DNA of 64,000 nt from contig NZ_JONH01000001.1 in assembly GCF_000711795.1 (NCBI RefSeq), positions 1 to 64,000 on the forward strand. The letters run 5' to 3'. Shown here piece after piece: positions 43,854 through 54,191 of this stretch. The translations under genes and the position numbers were made by a program. The DNA is from Vibrio pacinii DSM 19139 (GTDB taxonomy: Bacteria > Pseudomonadota > Gammaproteobacteria > Enterobacterales > Vibrionaceae). The notes beneath the pieces were generated by a model. The model saw nothing but the letters and a program-made list of their open reading frames with translations, searched no databases and was not told the DNA's origin. Within the stretch, counting starts at the first letter, position 1; the number at the start of each line of letters is the position of its first letter.

Positions 43854-45107
43854 ATGAATACTGCTAATACAGTGGCTTCTGCCACACAATCGTCTAGTAA
43901 ATTTAATTACAAGGACTTCACCTGGTGTCTGTCGCTTTTTGGTACTGCGGTCGGCGCTGGCGTACTTTTCCTACCAATCAAAGCAGGTGCTGGTGGTTTT
44001 TGGCCATTAGTTATCCTTGCTCTAATCGCAGCACCAATGACTTGGTTTGCGCATAAATCTCTTGCTCGTTTCGTGCTTTCTGCGAAAAACCCTGAAGCTG
44101 ACATTACGGACACTGTTGAAGAACATTTTGGTAAGACTGGCGCAAACCTTATTACTTTCGCTTACTTCTTCGCTATCTACCCAATCGTTCTTATCTACGG
44201 CGTTGGTATCACCAACACGGTTGACTCTTTCTTGGTTAATCAAGTCGGTATGGAATCTATTCCACGCTGGTTACTGTCTGGTGCACTTATCACGGCCATG
44301 ACAGCGGGCGTGGTATTTGGTAAAGAATTGATGCTAAAAGCAACGTCAGCGATGGTTTACCCACTTGTCGCTATCTTGCTTGCGCTATCTTTCTTCCTTA
44401 TCCCAGACTGGAACAGCTCAATGGTTTCTGTCGCACCGGATTGGTCTGCAATGCCATCTATCGTTTGGTTAGCAATCCCAATCATCGTGTTCTCTTTCAA
44501 CCACAGCCCAATCATCTCACAGTTCTCTAAAGAGCAACGTCGTGTATACGGTGATGACGCAGTGAAGAAAACCGACGCGATCACGGGCGGCGCAGCAATG
44601 ATGCTGATGGGCTTCGTAATGTTCTTCGTTTTCTCTGTAGTACTTTCACTGTCTCCAGAGCAACTTGCTATGGCGCAAGAGCAAAACATCTCAGTGCTTT
44701 CTTACCTTGCTAACGTTCACGAATCACCGCTGATCTCTTACATGGGTCCTTTGGTTGCATTCGCAGCAATCACTTCTAGCTACTTTGGTCACTTCCTAGG
44801 CGCTCACGAAGGTTTGGTTGGTTTAGTTAAGTCTCGCTCTAGCGCATCAGTCAAAAAAATTGAAAAAGTGTCACTGCTGTTCATCGTCATTACTACTTGG
44901 ATCGTAGCTATCGTTAACCCAAGTATCCTAGGTATGATTGAAACAATGGGCGCACCAATGATCGCGGGTATCTTGTTCCTAATGCCTGTATTCGCAATGC
45001 ATAAAGTGCCAGCGATGGCGAAGTACAAAACTTCTGCACCCGTACAGATTTTCACAACTATCTGTGGTCTTGCTGCAATTAGTTCTGTAATCTACGGCGC
45101 TCTTTAA
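43854..45107 (+). CDS. sdaC: Serine transporter SdaC (HAAAP family)
   Basis: 417 residues with about 11 hydrophobic spans and the HAAAP N-terminal motif LFGTAVGAGVLFLPIKAG. Later markers include FSFNHSPIISQFSKEQRR and SYFGHFLGAHEGL, as in E. coli SdaC and relatives. It imports L-serine with a proton. The next gene is L-serine deaminase, so the pair forms a serine-catabolic unit, separated by a strong hairpin. The upstream region (about 280 bp) is AT-rich with no clear operator recognised by eye. Confidence 0.92.
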   Translation: MNTANTVASATQSSSKFNYKDFTWCLSLFGTAVGAGVLFLPIKAGAGGFWPLVILALIAAPMTWFAHKSLARFVLSAKNPEADITDTVEEHFGKTGANLITFAYFFAIYPIVLIYGVGITNTVDSFLVNQVGMESIPRWLLSGALITAMTAGVVFGKELMLKATSAMVYPLVAILLALSFFLIPDWNSSMVSVAPDWSAMPSIVWLAIPIIVFSFNHSPIISQFSKEQRRVYGDDAVKKTDAITGGAAMMLMGFVMFFVFSVVLSLSPEQLAMAQEQNISVLSYLANVHESPLISYMGPLVAFAAITSSYFGHFLGAHEGLVGLVKSRSSASVKKIEKVSLLFIVITTWIVAIVNPSILGMIETMGAPMIAGILFLMPVFAMHKVPAMAKYKTSAPVQIFTTICGLAAISSVIYGAL

Positions 45108-45157
45108 TCTTAAGACTTTACACAGTCTGATTAAGCCAAAAATATAACGATAATAAT

Positions 45158-45182
45158 AAGCCTCCCAACCCTTGGGAGGCTT
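45158..45182 (+). terminator. Intercistronic terminator between sdaC and sdaA
   Basis: AAGCCTCCCAA, CCC, TTGGGAGGCTT: a perfect 11-bp stem followed by AGTTTTGAGG. The T run merges with the ribosome site of sdaA, so it probably acts as a partial terminator or attenuator. Confidence 0.8.
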
Positions 45183-45200
45183 AGTTTTGAGGTAATCGAT

Positions 45201-46562
45201 ATGATTAGTGTTTTTGACATCTATAAGATCGGCGTTGGTCCTTCAAGCTCACACACTGTAGGCCCAATGAAAGCGGGTAAAGAATTTATTGATGATTTAC
45301 GTTCAATGGGAAAATTGCGCGACATCACTAAAATTACCGTGGACGTCTATGGATCACTATCACTGACAGGGAAAGGTCACCACACCGATATCGCCATCAT
45401 TATGGGTCTTGCTGGTAATACGCCAGAGAAAGTTGATATCGACTCTATTCCGGGCTTTATTGCTCGCGTAGAAGAAACTGAGCGCCTTCCTGTTGGCATG
45501 CACTGTCACACAGTATCGTTCCCGAAAGAAGGTGGTATGAACTTCCATACTACCAACCTTGAACTACACGAAAACGGCATGCAGATCCACGCGTGGGTCG
45601 ATGACGAAAAAGCGTATTCAAAGACTTATTACTCTATCGGCGGTGGTTTCATCGTTGATGAAGAAAACTTCGGTAAAGAAGAACAAAATCCAGTTAAAGC
45701 ACCTTACGAATTCACCAGCGCTGAAGAGCTAATGAAGCAATGTAAGGAGAGTGGCCTTTCTATCAGTACCTTGGTGATGAAGAACCAAGCTGCACTACAT
45801 ACTGAAGAAGAATCACATACTTATTTTGCCAAGATTTGGAAAACCATGCGCGAGTGTATGGAACGCGGTATGAATACCGAAGGTATTTTGCCAGGTCCCC
45901 TACGTGTGCCGCGTCGTGCAGCAGCGCTACGCCAGCAACTGATTACTTCAGAGAAAACCACCAACGATCCGATGACTGTGGTTGACTGGGTAAACATGTT
46001 TGCTTTTGCTGTTAACGAAGAGAACGCAGCAGGCGGTCGTGTTGTGACAGCACCAACCAACGGTGCGTGTGGCATCATCCCTGCGGTACTGGCTTACTAT
46101 GACAAGTTCATTCAGACGGTTACTGAAAAAGATTACATCCGCTACTTTGCTGCTTCTGGCGCGATTGGTGGTCTGTACAAGCGTAACGCATCCATTTCAG
46201 GCGCTGAAGTAGGTTGCCAAGGCGAAGTGGGTGTTGCGTGTTCGATGGCTGCGGCTGGTCTTGCAGAGCTTATGGGTGGTAGCCCTGAGCAAGTCTGCAT
46301 GGCAGCAGAAATTGCCATGGAGCACAACCTAGGTCTAACGTGTGACCCTGTTGCTGGCCAAGTTCAGGTACCTTGTATCGAACGTAACGGCATTGCTGCT
46401 GTGAAAGCGATCAACTCGACTCGTATGGCGCTACGTCGTTCTTCTGCTCCAACCGTTTCTCTAGATAAGGTTATCGAGACCATGCTAGAGACAGGTAAAG
46501 ATATGAACGCAAAATACCGTGAGACTTCCCAAGGTGGCTTAGCAATCAAAGTTATTTGCTAA
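45201..46562 (+). CDS. sdaA: L-serine ammonia-lyase (iron-sulfur dependent)
   Basis: 453 residues, ATG preceded by GAGGTAATCGAT. It is a single-chain bacterial serine deaminase: the N-terminal beta domain ([20 protein letters not shown]) and C-terminal alpha domain with [28 protein letters not shown] and [15 protein letters not shown], whose cysteines bind a [4Fe-4S] cluster. It converts L-serine to pyruvate and ammonia. Whether it corresponds to SdaA or SdaB of E. coli cannot be decided by eye. It follows the serine transporter. Confidence 0.94.
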   Translation: MISVFDIYKIGVGPSSSHTVGPMKAGKEFIDDLRSMGKLRDITKITVDVYGSLSLTGKGHHTDIAIIMGLAGNTPEKVDIDSIPGFIARVEETERLPVGMHCHTVSFPKEGGMNFHTTNLELHENGMQIHAWVDDEKAYSKTYYSIGGGFIVDEENFGKEEQNPVKAPYEFTSAEELMKQCKESGLSISTLVMKNQAALHTEEESHTYFAKIWKTMRECMERGMNTEGILPGPLRVPRRAAALRQQLITSEKTTNDPMTVVDWVNMFAFAVNEENAAGGRVVTAPTNGACGIIPAVLAYYDKFIQTVTEKDYIRYFAASGAIGGLYKRNASISGAEVGCQGEVGVACSMAAAGLAELMGGSPEQVCMAAEIAMEHNLGLTCDPVAGQVQVPCIERNGIAAVKAINSTRMALRRSSAPTVSLDKVIETMLETGKDMNAKYRETSQGGLAIKVIC

Positions 46563-46583
46563 ATACCCGCCTTGTATAATCTA

Positions 46584-46613
46584 AAAAGCCCGAGCATTTG
46601 TTCGGGCTTTTTT
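46584..46613 (+). terminator. Terminator of sdaA
   Basis: AAAAGCCCGA, GCATTTGT, TCGGGCTTTT followed by TTATGG. It lies about 20 bp past the stop. Confidence 0.88.
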
Positions 46614-46709
46614 ATGGATTGTTACCAGATATCAAACATGAAATCCTACCCATTTTCCGTTGCGGTTTACCCTATTCAAGATAAGATCAACCGCAGCTCT
46701 TTTATTGCA

Positions 46710-47864
46710 TCACATCAGCTGTGAGGTAATAAGAAACACGCCAAACAATAAACTAAAGATCAGCATGGACGTACCACCTTCAGCTCGATATCGTTGCGAC
46801 ATGATCTCTGCTCTGCGTGCTTTTATCACCATGATTAACGGCATGCCAACGGCTAACAACACGAGAATAATCCCCGCATAAGCCAGTACTGACAAAAACT
46901 TATCCGCTGCCCCTATCGCGCCAAGCAATGGCAATATAAAGGTAACCACGTAAATCAGCGTGCGATTACTACCCAGCGCATCACTGTTTTGATGAAACAA
47001 TGCCATCGCCACACCAAAAAATGATGTCAGTAACGCCAAACCAGTAAACAGTGACAATACGTTCCCTATCCATGGGGTTTGCTGCTGAAAAACGCTCATC
47101 AATTCAGACACATTAGTAAACTGTTTCAATTGTTGTGCTGGCAAGCTCCCTACCACGGCAAACAACCAACACAAGTAACAAACTAAGGGAATAATTGAGC
47201 CAAGTATGATCATGTTTCTTAGCTGTTTGTCGGTCGCTTCATTGTTGTATGTCACCAAGCTTGGGATAACGACCATAAAACCAAAACTGGTGAATAGCAC
47301 CGAACTGGTTTCGATTAAACTAAAGTGATCGTGATTACTCACCTGCTGTAACGCAGTAAAAGAAAACTGTGGTAAAAGCGCGCCGAGTGTTAAAACTAAA
47401 CACAAGATCATCACCATAAACAGCACGCGATTAAGCTTGTCAATCACGCCCGTACCACAGGTAACGATTGCACCTGCCGCTAAGGTAAACATTACTTGGC
47501 TTTCAACCTGACTCAGAGTTAGGCCAACGCTGGATAATAATTGTGCTAACAAATCGGCAGCACCCAGAATATAAGCCATTAGCAGACAGATAAGCAGCGC
47601 ATACAGCAGGCTGTTACTTAGCCATTGGCCGCTTCGGCCCAACAGTTTTCTCGCGATCGAATTAAGCCCAATGCCACCATCTGATTTGATGGTCGCTTCA
47701 AGTAACAACAACGCGGCATAAGTGGTACCAAACCATATAAAGGCCATTAACAAGGAGCCATAAGCCAAGCCAAATTGAGCTAATACCATAGGTATAGCTA
47801 GCATACCGGCACCAAGAGCGGTCCCCGAAACAATGAGCGCACTGCCCAATAGTTTTGTATTCAT
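46710..47864 (-). CDS. tyrP: Aromatic amino acid permease (TyrP-like)
   Basis: 384 residues with about 11 hydrophobic spans. The HAAAP N-terminal motif LIVSGTALGAGMLAIPM and FTSFGFMVVIPSLVTYNN are typical of TyrP/Mtr aromatic amino acid permeases. It imports tyrosine or tryptophan with a proton; the exact substrate is not fixed by eye. It is convergent with the sdaA gene. A TyrR site upstream was looked for but only a weak TGTAAA half-site was found. Confidence 0.87.
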   Translation of the reverse strand: MNTKLLGSALIVSGTALGAGMLAIPMVLAQFGLAYGSLLMAFIWFGTTYAALLLLEATIKSDGGIGLNSIARKLLGRSGQWLSNSLLYALLICLLMAYILGAADLLAQLLSSVGLTLSQVESQVMFTLAAGAIVTCGTGVIDKLNRVLFMVMILCLVLTLGALLPQFSFTALQQVSNHDHFSLIETSSVLFTSFGFMVVIPSLVTYNNEATDKQLRNMIILGSIIPLVCYLCWLFAVVGSLPAQQLKQFTNVSELMSVFQQQTPWIGNVLSLFTGLALLTSFFGVAMALFHQNSDALGSNRTLIYVVTFILPLLGAIGAADKFLSVLAYAGIILVLLAVGMPLIMVIKARRAEIMSQRYRAEGGTSMLIFSLLFGVFLITSQLM

Positions 47865-48258
47865 TTTTTGTAAAACCGTAATAATTAATTATTTTTGACT
47901 GTATGTGGGTATTTTGAGCACGGGTATAGAATGCAATGATCAATACAAGGCGCTAAAGCGAGAAAATGAATAGGACTTTAAATAGGGGCTGCGGCAAAGT
48001 GGGGAAAGCAGTGATGATAAGGAATATTGGCAAATGAAAACCGCGCGATGGGGTGATCCTTCTGTCGGCTCTATTATCGGTGTCGTTATTTTGAAAATCA
48101 CTTTGGTATCCTAACAAACAACCATCCGCTGGCTGAAATAATAGCGCTTCATGCTCTATGTCATCTCACATCGAGATATTTTTATCTTATCGTCAAAACA
48201 AACGATTGCAACGGACGAGCAGTCAAGTGACTAAAGTTCAGGCAGTTAATGGTAATAA
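47865..48258. other. Intergenic region upstream of tyrP
   Basis: About 390 bases between tyrP (minus) and the queD terminator. It must hold the tyrP promoter. No further gene was recognised. Confidence 0.4.
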
Positions 48259-48284
48259 AAAAGCGAAGTCTGTGCTTCGCTTTT
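48259..48284 (-). terminator. Terminator of queD
   Basis: AAAAGCGAAG, TCTGTG, CTTCGCTTTT: a perfect 10-bp stem, with a T run in both directions. It lies just past the queD stop. Confidence 0.88.
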
Positions 48285-48294
48285 CGATTAACCG

Positions 48295-48660
48295 TTAGGC
48301 TTCGCCTTTATAGATACAACCTGCGGTACAGGTTTCTTTGATTTCGATTTTGCTCAGGAGTGGCAAGCTTGGTTTCAGCTCATTCCAAATCCATTTAGCA
48401 AGGACTTCGCTAGTTGGGTTTTCTAACCCTTTAATATCATTTAGGTAATAATGATCAAGTCGGTCGTAAATCGGTTTAAAGGCGACTTTAATCTCAGAAA
48501 AGTCGATCACCCAGCCTGTATGTGGATCCACCTCACCTTCAACATAAAGGCGAACTAAAAAAGAGTGCCCATGGAGACGACCACATTTATGGCCTTCCGG
48601 AACATGCGGAAGATGGTGCGCCGCTTCAAACATAAACTCTTTGTATAATTCTGTTTTCAT
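48295..48660 (-). CDS. queD: 6-carboxy-5,6,7,8-tetrahydropterin synthase QueD
   Basis: 121 residues from ATG 48660, the QueD length; the frame runs to 48744 without support. Zinc-binding histidines are seen in [10 protein letters not shown] and GRLHGHSF; the catalytic Cys is in KCGRLHGH, and a glutamate in IKETCTAGC. It makes 6-carboxytetrahydropterin from dihydroneopterin triphosphate for queuosine synthesis. No PreQ1 riboswitch was seen upstream. It stands alone between tyrP and a chemoreceptor. Confidence 0.94.
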   Translation of the reverse strand: MKTELYKEFMFEAAHHLPHVPEGHKCGRLHGHSFLVRLYVEGEVDPHTGWVIDFSEIKVAFKPIYDRLDHYYLNDIKGLENPTSEVLAKWIWNELKPSLPLLSKIEIKETCTAGCIYKGEA

Positions 48661-48952
48661 CTTAGATCTCAGGCTTGTCAAAACAGACGCAATACTAAGG
48701 AATAACGACAAGTGAGACAAGCTTTGCTCTCGACATTCGTCCACTTATTCTGCGATTAAACGATACCCTGCCCCTAGCACGTCAATTTCACGTTACCGCG
48801 TCAATTTTTTGATTACATTACGCTTACATCACATTTACAATACCCTTGAAGAGAGTAAGGTCACAGTATAAAGTTCGCTATCTTTTTTTCTGCTAGTAGA
48901 TAAGACAAGATCTTTTAAGTTCATTCCAATAATTCTAAATAATAAGTCTATC

Positions 48953-50566
48953 ATGCGCTTAACAATTACAACCAAGTTGCTTATCACCCTTTTAACCGTG
49001 TTCGGACTGGTATTGGTCGCATCAACAACCTACCAATACCTCCAACAACGTGAACTTATCAACTCCGTTTTAAGTGAACAATTGCACGATAAAGCGAGCA
49101 ATTATTTCGATAGCTTAAATATGATGATGCTAACCGGAACCATGGCTCAAAAAGAGACATTGCGCCAGAAAGCACTGGCACAAGACGGTATCGAGCAAGT
49201 CAAAGTCTTGCGTGCCGATGCCGTCAGCAAACTGTACGGTCCGGGTCAGGACAATCAAGTTCCAACTGATGAAATTGACCAACGTGCGTTGGCGGGCGAA
49301 TTGGTGATTGAGCCAATTTCTGCCGATTGGGGTAAAGGGATTGTGGTTGCTTTGCCGATGAAGTCTAGTGAAAACTACCGCGGAACTAACTGCGTGGCCT
49401 GCCATATGGCCGCAGAAGGTGAAGTATTGGGCGCGATTCGACTTGAGTACAACCTTTCTCATGTTAATCAATTAATCAGTCAACGAGCGTTTATCGCTTT
49501 AGCAATCATGTCTGCGTTTGGTTTCGTCGGCTTCCTTATTACTATGGCACTGATTCGTAAGATAATTGTTCGCCCGATTCAAAAAACATCCGGGTTTATG
49601 CAAAGCTTGAGCGCAACAAAAGATTTAACCCAACGCCTAGACGCTACGCAAAAAGACGAAATCGGCCAGCTTTCTGGCGCGATTAACTCGTTTATGGATA
49701 CAGTGAACGACAGCCTTGAACAAGTTCAAACCACCTCGCATAAAGTGGCGGTTAGCGCGACTGAACTGACTCAGGTGGCTCAGATGACTGACTCTGCCGC
49801 CGACAATCAGCAACGCGAAACCTCAGACGTTCAAGACCACATCGAAAATATGCAAGCGCAGCAGGTTCAAGTCGAGCAAGCCACCAAAGACGCCTCTTCT
49901 TTGATCACCCATACCACTACCATTGCCAATCAAAGTGCTGGGCAAGCACACAACGCCAGCCATGATATAAAATCCTTGGTCGATGATATTGAACACGTCA
50001 AAGACAGTATCGTTTCCCTCAATAATCAAACTTCTGAAGTATCAAGTATCCTTGAAGTGATTAAAGGCGTTGCTGAACAAACCAATTTACTGGCACTCAA
50101 CGCTGCGATCGAAGCGGCGCGCGCGGGCGAACAAGGGCGCGGCTTTGCGGTCGTGGCCGATGAAGTACGTAATCTCGCTAGTCGTACCGCAGAGGCCACC
50201 AGTAGCATCGAAACCATTATTTCTCAGTTCCAACATGACAGCCAAACCTCGTTGAACTCTGTTGACAGTGTATGTAGTACTGCCCACCAGCGTTCGACAG
50301 AAATTGAGCAGCTTTCACAAGCGATGTCGGGAGTGGTAAAAGAGATGCAACAAGCACTGTCACACGCCAACAGTATCGAACAGCAAACCAATACGTCCGC
50401 GGCCATCAGTCAGGAGGTACAGGGTAAAGTGCAGATCATTACCAAACATGCCAACCAAACTAGCGAGTCCGCGGCTCAAACTCATAATATCAGTATGAAT
50501 CTTGAGCAACTTTCCGAACATTTGGAGGCTCTGCTTGATCAATTCACCCTTTCAACCAAAAAATAA
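48953..50566 (+). CDS. Methyl-accepting chemotaxis protein with a periplasmic CxxCH haem-binding motif
   Basis: 537 residues: TM1 near 8-28, a periplasmic domain (30-175) with Cys147-Val-Ala-Cys150-His151 near its end, TM2 near 176-198, HAMP, then a signalling hairpin with [18 protein letters not shown]. The CxxCH is placed just before [13 protein letters not shown], the layout of Tll0287-like (DUF3365) haem domains. It would be matured by the cytochrome c system, so redox, oxygen or NO sensing is likely; the ligand is inference. It is a single gene with no che genes beside it. Confidence 0.9.
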   Translation: MRLTITTKLLITLLTVFGLVLVASTTYQYLQQRELINSVLSEQLHDKASNYFDSLNMMMLTGTMAQKETLRQKALAQDGIEQVKVLRADAVSKLYGPGQDNQVPTDEIDQRALAGELVIEPISADWGKGIVVALPMKSSENYRGTNCVACHMAAEGEVLGAIRLEYNLSHVNQLISQRAFIALAIMSAFGFVGFLITMALIRKIIVRPIQKTSGFMQSLSATKDLTQRLDATQKDEIGQLSGAINSFMDTVNDSLEQVQTTSHKVAVSATELTQVAQMTDSAADNQQRETSDVQDHIENMQAQQVQVEQATKDASSLITHTTTIANQSAGQAHNASHDIKSLVDDIEHVKDSIVSLNNQTSEVSSILEVIKGVAEQTNLLALNAAIEAARAGEQGRGFAVVADEVRNLASRTAEATSSIETIISQFQHDSQTSLNSVDSVCSTAHQRSTEIEQLSQAMSGVVKEMQQALSHANSIEQQTNTSAAISQEVQGKVQIITKHANQTSESAAQTHNISMNLEQLSEHLEALLDQFTLSTKK

Positions 50567-50634
50567 CCCTTTATCGGCTATTTTTGTCCGACTAAACGAC
50601 AATAAAGGTTGAAGCTTAGTAATTGAAAGGTAAT

Positions 50635-50715
50635 ATGTCACATTGAAGTACTAGAATTCTATCCAACCCAATGTTTGTTCATTATTTATTCGTAAACTAA
50701 TGTCACATTGGGTTG
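50635..50715 (+). promoter_or_regulatory. asnS upstream region with repeated ATGTCACATTG and an 11-bp inverted repeat
   Basis: ATGTCACATTG occurs at 50635-50645 and 50700-50710. CAACCCAATGT (50664-50674) and ACATTGGGTTG (50705-50715) are an exact 11-bp inverted repeat. Between them a promoter-like TTGTTC-N17-TAATGT can be read. The elements may be an operator bracketing the promoter or, if transcription starts upstream, a leader hairpin. Confidence 0.55.
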
Positions 50716-50746
50716 AATTTTCATCTCAATGGGGAATATTTACAAC

Positions 50747-52147
50747 ATGACTTACGCGCCTGTATCAGACGTTTTGAAAGGTCAGCTAGCAGTAGACAGT
50801 GAAGTGACTGTTCGTGGCTGGATCCGTTCACGTCGTGATTCCAAAGCTGGAATCTCTTTTCTCGCCATTTATGACGGCTCTTGTTTCGACCCGATTCAGG
50901 CCGTGGTCCCTAATAATCTGAATAATTACGATAACGAAGTACTCAAGCTAACCACTGGCTGCTCTGTTGAAGTAACAGGTAAGATTGTTGCGTCTCCTGC
51001 GAAGGGCCAAGATTTTGAGTTAGCGGCTACTGATGTAAAAGTAGTCGGTTGGGTTGAGGATGCAGAAACTTACCCAATGGCGAAAACTCGTCACTCAATT
51101 GAATACCTTCGCGAAGTTGCACACCTACGTCCACGTACAAACGTGATCGGTGCAGTAGCGCGTGTTCGTAACTGTCTTTCACAAGCGATTCACCGCTTCT
51201 ACCACGAACAAGGTTATTTCTGGGTGTCAGCACCACTTATCACCGCGTCTGATGCTGAAGGTGCTGGTGAAATGTTCCGCGTATCAACGCTAGACATGGA
51301 AAACCTACCTCGTACAGAGCAAGGCAATGTCGATTACAACGAAGATTTCTTCGGTAAAGAGACGTTCCTAACCGTATCAGGTCAGCTAAACGCAGAAGCC
51401 TACGCTTGTGCGCTAAGCAAAGTTTACACGTTTGGACCTACTTTCCGCGCTGAAAACTCAAACACCAGTCGCCACCTAGCGGAATTCTGGATGGTTGAAC
51501 CAGAAGTTGCGTTCGCTGATCTCGACGATGTAGCTAAATTGTCTGAAGATATGCTTAAGTATGTGTTTAAAGCCGTACTTGCTGAGTGCCGCGATGATCT
51601 TGAGTTCTTTGCTCAACGTATCGACAAAGAGGCCATTACACGCCTTGAGCAGTTTGTTTCATCTGACTTTGCCCAAGTTGACTACACTGACGCGATTCAA
51701 ATCTTGATTGAATCAGGTCGTGAGTTTGAGTTCCCTGTTGAATGGGGTATCGACATGTCTTCTGAGCACGAGCGCTTCCTTGCAGAAGAGCATTTCAAAG
51801 CGCCTGTTATCGTTAAGAACTACCCGAAAGACATCAAAGCGTTCTACATGCGTCTCAATGAAGACGGCAAAACTGTAGCTGCAATGGATGTCCTTGCACC
51901 GGGTATCGGTGAAATCATTGGTGGTTCTCAGCGTGAAGAGCGTCTGGACGTTCTCGATGCACGTATGCGTGAAGTCGGTATCGATCCTGAACACATGAAC
52001 TGGTACCGCGATCTACGCCGTTACGGCACAGTGCCGCACGCCGGTTTTGGTTTAGGTTTTGAACGCCTTGTGTCTTATGTCACAGGTATGGGCAATGTTC
52101 GTGATGTGATTCCTTTCCCACGTACGCCACGCTCAGCTAACTTCTAA
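50747..52147 (+). CDS. asnS: Asparaginyl-tRNA synthetase
   Basis: 466 residues from ATG 50747, the E. coli length; an in-frame ATG at 50729 lacks a ribosome site. The N-terminal OB fold ([20 protein letters not shown]) binds the anticodon, and the class II catalytic core shows motif 2 ([19 protein letters not shown]) and motif 3 ([10 protein letters not shown]). It charges tRNA-Asn with asparagine. Unusual repeats and an inverted repeat lie upstream. A strong terminator follows. Confidence 0.96.
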   Translation: MTYAPVSDVLKGQLAVDSEVTVRGWIRSRRDSKAGISFLAIYDGSCFDPIQAVVPNNLNNYDNEVLKLTTGCSVEVTGKIVASPAKGQDFELAATDVKVVGWVEDAETYPMAKTRHSIEYLREVAHLRPRTNVIGAVARVRNCLSQAIHRFYHEQGYFWVSAPLITASDAEGAGEMFRVSTLDMENLPRTEQGNVDYNEDFFGKETFLTVSGQLNAEAYACALSKVYTFGPTFRAENSNTSRHLAEFWMVEPEVAFADLDDVAKLSEDMLKYVFKAVLAECRDDLEFFAQRIDKEAITRLEQFVSSDFAQVDYTDAIQILIESGREFEFPVEWGIDMSSEHERFLAEEHFKAPVIVKNYPKDIKAFYMRLNEDGKTVAAMDVLAPGIGEIIGGSQREERLDVLDARMREVGIDPEHMNWYRDLRRYGTVPHAGFGLGFERLVSYVTGMGNVRDVIPFPRTPRSANF

Positions 52148-52175
52148 CTTGGCGCACAACGTTAGGTTATAGTGT

Positions 52176-52206
52176 AAAAAAGCCTTCATATCGTGAAGGC
52201 TTTTTT
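52176..52206 (+). terminator. Terminator of asnS
   Basis: AAAAAAGCCTTCA, TATCG, TGAAGGCTTTTTT: a 13-bp stem with a T run, about 30 bp past the stop. Confidence 0.93.
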
Positions 52207-52310
52207 GTGTCTATCGCTATTAGAGAAATTAGAGAACCGATGTGTAATCAGCTAGTTTCAGCATATTTGTTGTTGATGCCTCTTACCTAAATGATTAAGC
52301 AAAACACCCA

Positions 52311-52526
52311 TTACTGCTTGTCATCTGGCCCTATTGCAGCGTAACGGATGCTGTATAAGCAAAGCCCGAATATAATAAAAGGGATCGCTGCCGCGGTGTA
52401 CTCTGTCCAGATTAATTCAGCAAACCCTTTCGCTAAAATAACATGACCAAACACTAAGAGTGCTGCGCAAATAACCGCAATGATGATCAGGCGAGATTCA
52501 CGTGTTGACTTCCTCGTTGCTTGCAT
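52311..52526 (-). CDS. Small two-span membrane protein
   Basis: 71 residues: a basic N-terminus, a first helix LIIIAVICAALLVFGHVILA (about 13-32), a second helix AAAIPFIIFGLCLYSIRYAA (about 44-63) and a short polar tail. Orientation suggests both ends in the cytoplasm. ATG 52526 is preceded by GAGGTACAAGT. I recognise no named family. It lies between asnS and the MocR-type regulator. Confidence 0.72.
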   Translation of the reverse strand: MQATRKSTRESRLIIIAVICAALLVFGHVILAKGFAELIWTEYTAAAIPFIIFGLCLYSIRYAAIGPDDKQ

Positions 52527-52607
52527 ACTTGTACCTCATTGATTCCAATGACACTATTTAATCACGCAAGCTACATTCTGTTACGGTACAGTTAAACGGA
52601 AAAATGA

Positions 52608-54008
52608 CTAAGCAGTTGCTTGCTGACGTAATAATAATCCTATTCGTCTTAGAGCCTGCTCAAGTTGTTCACTCGGTGCTAACGACACATTTAATCTCAT
52701 GCAGTGACGGTATTGGGGCTTGCTAGCAAACAGACCACCATATGCAATAGAAATTCCATCGGCCAATGCCTGAGTGTAGACTGAATAACAGTCAATATCG
52801 TCAGCCAATTCTAGCCACACAAAGTAGCCGCCCTCGGCACTATGCAGGGTGATATCAGCAGGGAAATATTGTCTAATCATCGCGATGGTATCAGCCTGAC
52901 GCTGTTGCAACGTCTTACGTAATTTGCGCAAATGGTTATCGTAGCTTTCATGTTGCAGATAATGCGCGATACCTTGTTGTACCGGAGCGCTACCCGACAG
53001 TGTTGATAGCATTTGCTGTTTCTGTAGTTGGCCATTGAAACCTTGATTGACCACCCAACCGATACGGTAACCAGGACAAAGCGATTTCGACAATGAGCCG
53101 CACAGCAACACCCTATCCTGCTTGTCATAATATTTGAATGGTTTTAGCGAAGTCGCAGCAAATCCAAGTTCAGCGTAAACATCATCTTCAATAATCGCAA
53201 CATGGTATTGATTTGCCAGCTCCACCACTCGCTGTTTTCCTGCATCGCTTAAACAAGCACCTGTTGGGTTTTGAAAACGTGACATTAACCAGCACGCTGT
53301 GACGGGTTGAGATTGCAGCGCTCGCTCGAAGGAAGCGAGACAGAGACCAGACTGAGGATCAACCGGCACCTCAATCGCGTTTAAGCCCAGTCTCTCGACG
53401 GCTTGTCGTGCACCATAAAATGCTGGCGACTCAATCACCACAGTATCACCAGCCTTACATAACGTGGCTAGACTGAGGTTAAGTGCTTCCATCGCTCCCG
53501 AGGTAATCACAATATCTTGATGCGAAACGGTGAGGCCATTAGCCAGGTAGCGCTGGGCTATGCTACGGCGTAGAGATTCATTTCCCGGAGGCATACTATG
53601 TAACACACTTTCAACAGGAAGCTTGCGCCCTGCACTTGCCAAATGACGATTGAGCAGTGCCAATGGAAACAAATCGGGTGAAGGAAAAGCGGCCCCAAGC
53701 GCGATGCTGGCTTGATTGCTGTCTTTTAGGTAGTCATACAATTGATCGTGATACGACGTTACTGTGGTAGGTAAAGCTGGCTTCGCATGATGATGTGCAA
53801 GTCTCGATGCAACGAAATACCCCGATTGCGGTTTCGCGATCAGCCAACCTTCGCTCTCTAATCGCTGATAAGCTTGCAATACGGTCGCGGCACTCACTGC
53901 ATAACTTTTACTCGCGGCACGAATGGAAAGTATTTTGTCACCTGGACGCCATACCTGCTGCTCGATTTGCACTTGGATTGTCTGGGCCAACTGTTGATAA
54001 CGGTTCAT
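52608..54008 (-). CDS. MocR/PdxR-type GntR regulator with aminotransferase domain
   Basis: 466 residues from ATG 54008 (GAGGAAGTT upstream). An N-terminal GntR winged helix (about 1-70: IQVQIEQQVWRPGDKILSIR, AVSAATVLQAYQRLESEGWL) is joined to a fold-type I aminotransferase-like domain with a PLP lysine in LCGSLSKSLCPGYRIGW. MocR proteins use PLP as a sensor and often control an adjacent divergent gene; here that is the 101-residue protein at 54192. The effector and targets are unknown. Confidence 0.9.
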   Translation of the reverse strand: MNRYQQLAQTIQVQIEQQVWRPGDKILSIRAASKSYAVSAATVLQAYQRLESEGWLIAKPQSGYFVASRLAHHHAKPALPTTVTSYHDQLYDYLKDSNQASIALGAAFPSPDLFPLALLNRHLASAGRKLPVESVLHSMPPGNESLRRSIAQRYLANGLTVSHQDIVITSGAMEALNLSLATLCKAGDTVVIESPAFYGARQAVERLGLNAIEVPVDPQSGLCLASFERALQSQPVTACWLMSRFQNPTGACLSDAGKQRVVELANQYHVAIIEDDVYAELGFAATSLKPFKYYDKQDRVLLCGSLSKSLCPGYRIGWVVNQGFNGQLQKQQMLSTLSGSAPVQQGIAHYLQHESYDNHLRKLRKTLQQRQADTIAMIRQYFPADITLHSAEGGYFVWLELADDIDCYSVYTQALADGISIAYGGLFASKPQYRHCMRLNVSLAPSEQLEQALRRIGLLLRQQATA

Positions 54009-54191
54009 AACTTCCTCAGCTTCACTGCGCCAGCTTACCACAAGCAAGTCAAACTCGGCCTCCAATCAACGACACAAAAAGTGATTGTGTTAGGCGAACT
54101 CGATTTATTGAAGCAAATCACATTAATACTTGACGAGTTTGTTACATTTATCAGGTTAAAGTGATCAAAACAACCTTACATTAGGGACAAG

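Noticed and set aside
44357..44689. 110-codon frame antisense to sdaC
   Set aside because: It is a shadow of a highly conserved transporter gene with no features of its own.
47865..47935. TyrR operator upstream of tyrP
   Set aside because: Only a TGTAAA half-site is present; the matching TTTACA arm at the correct spacing was not found.
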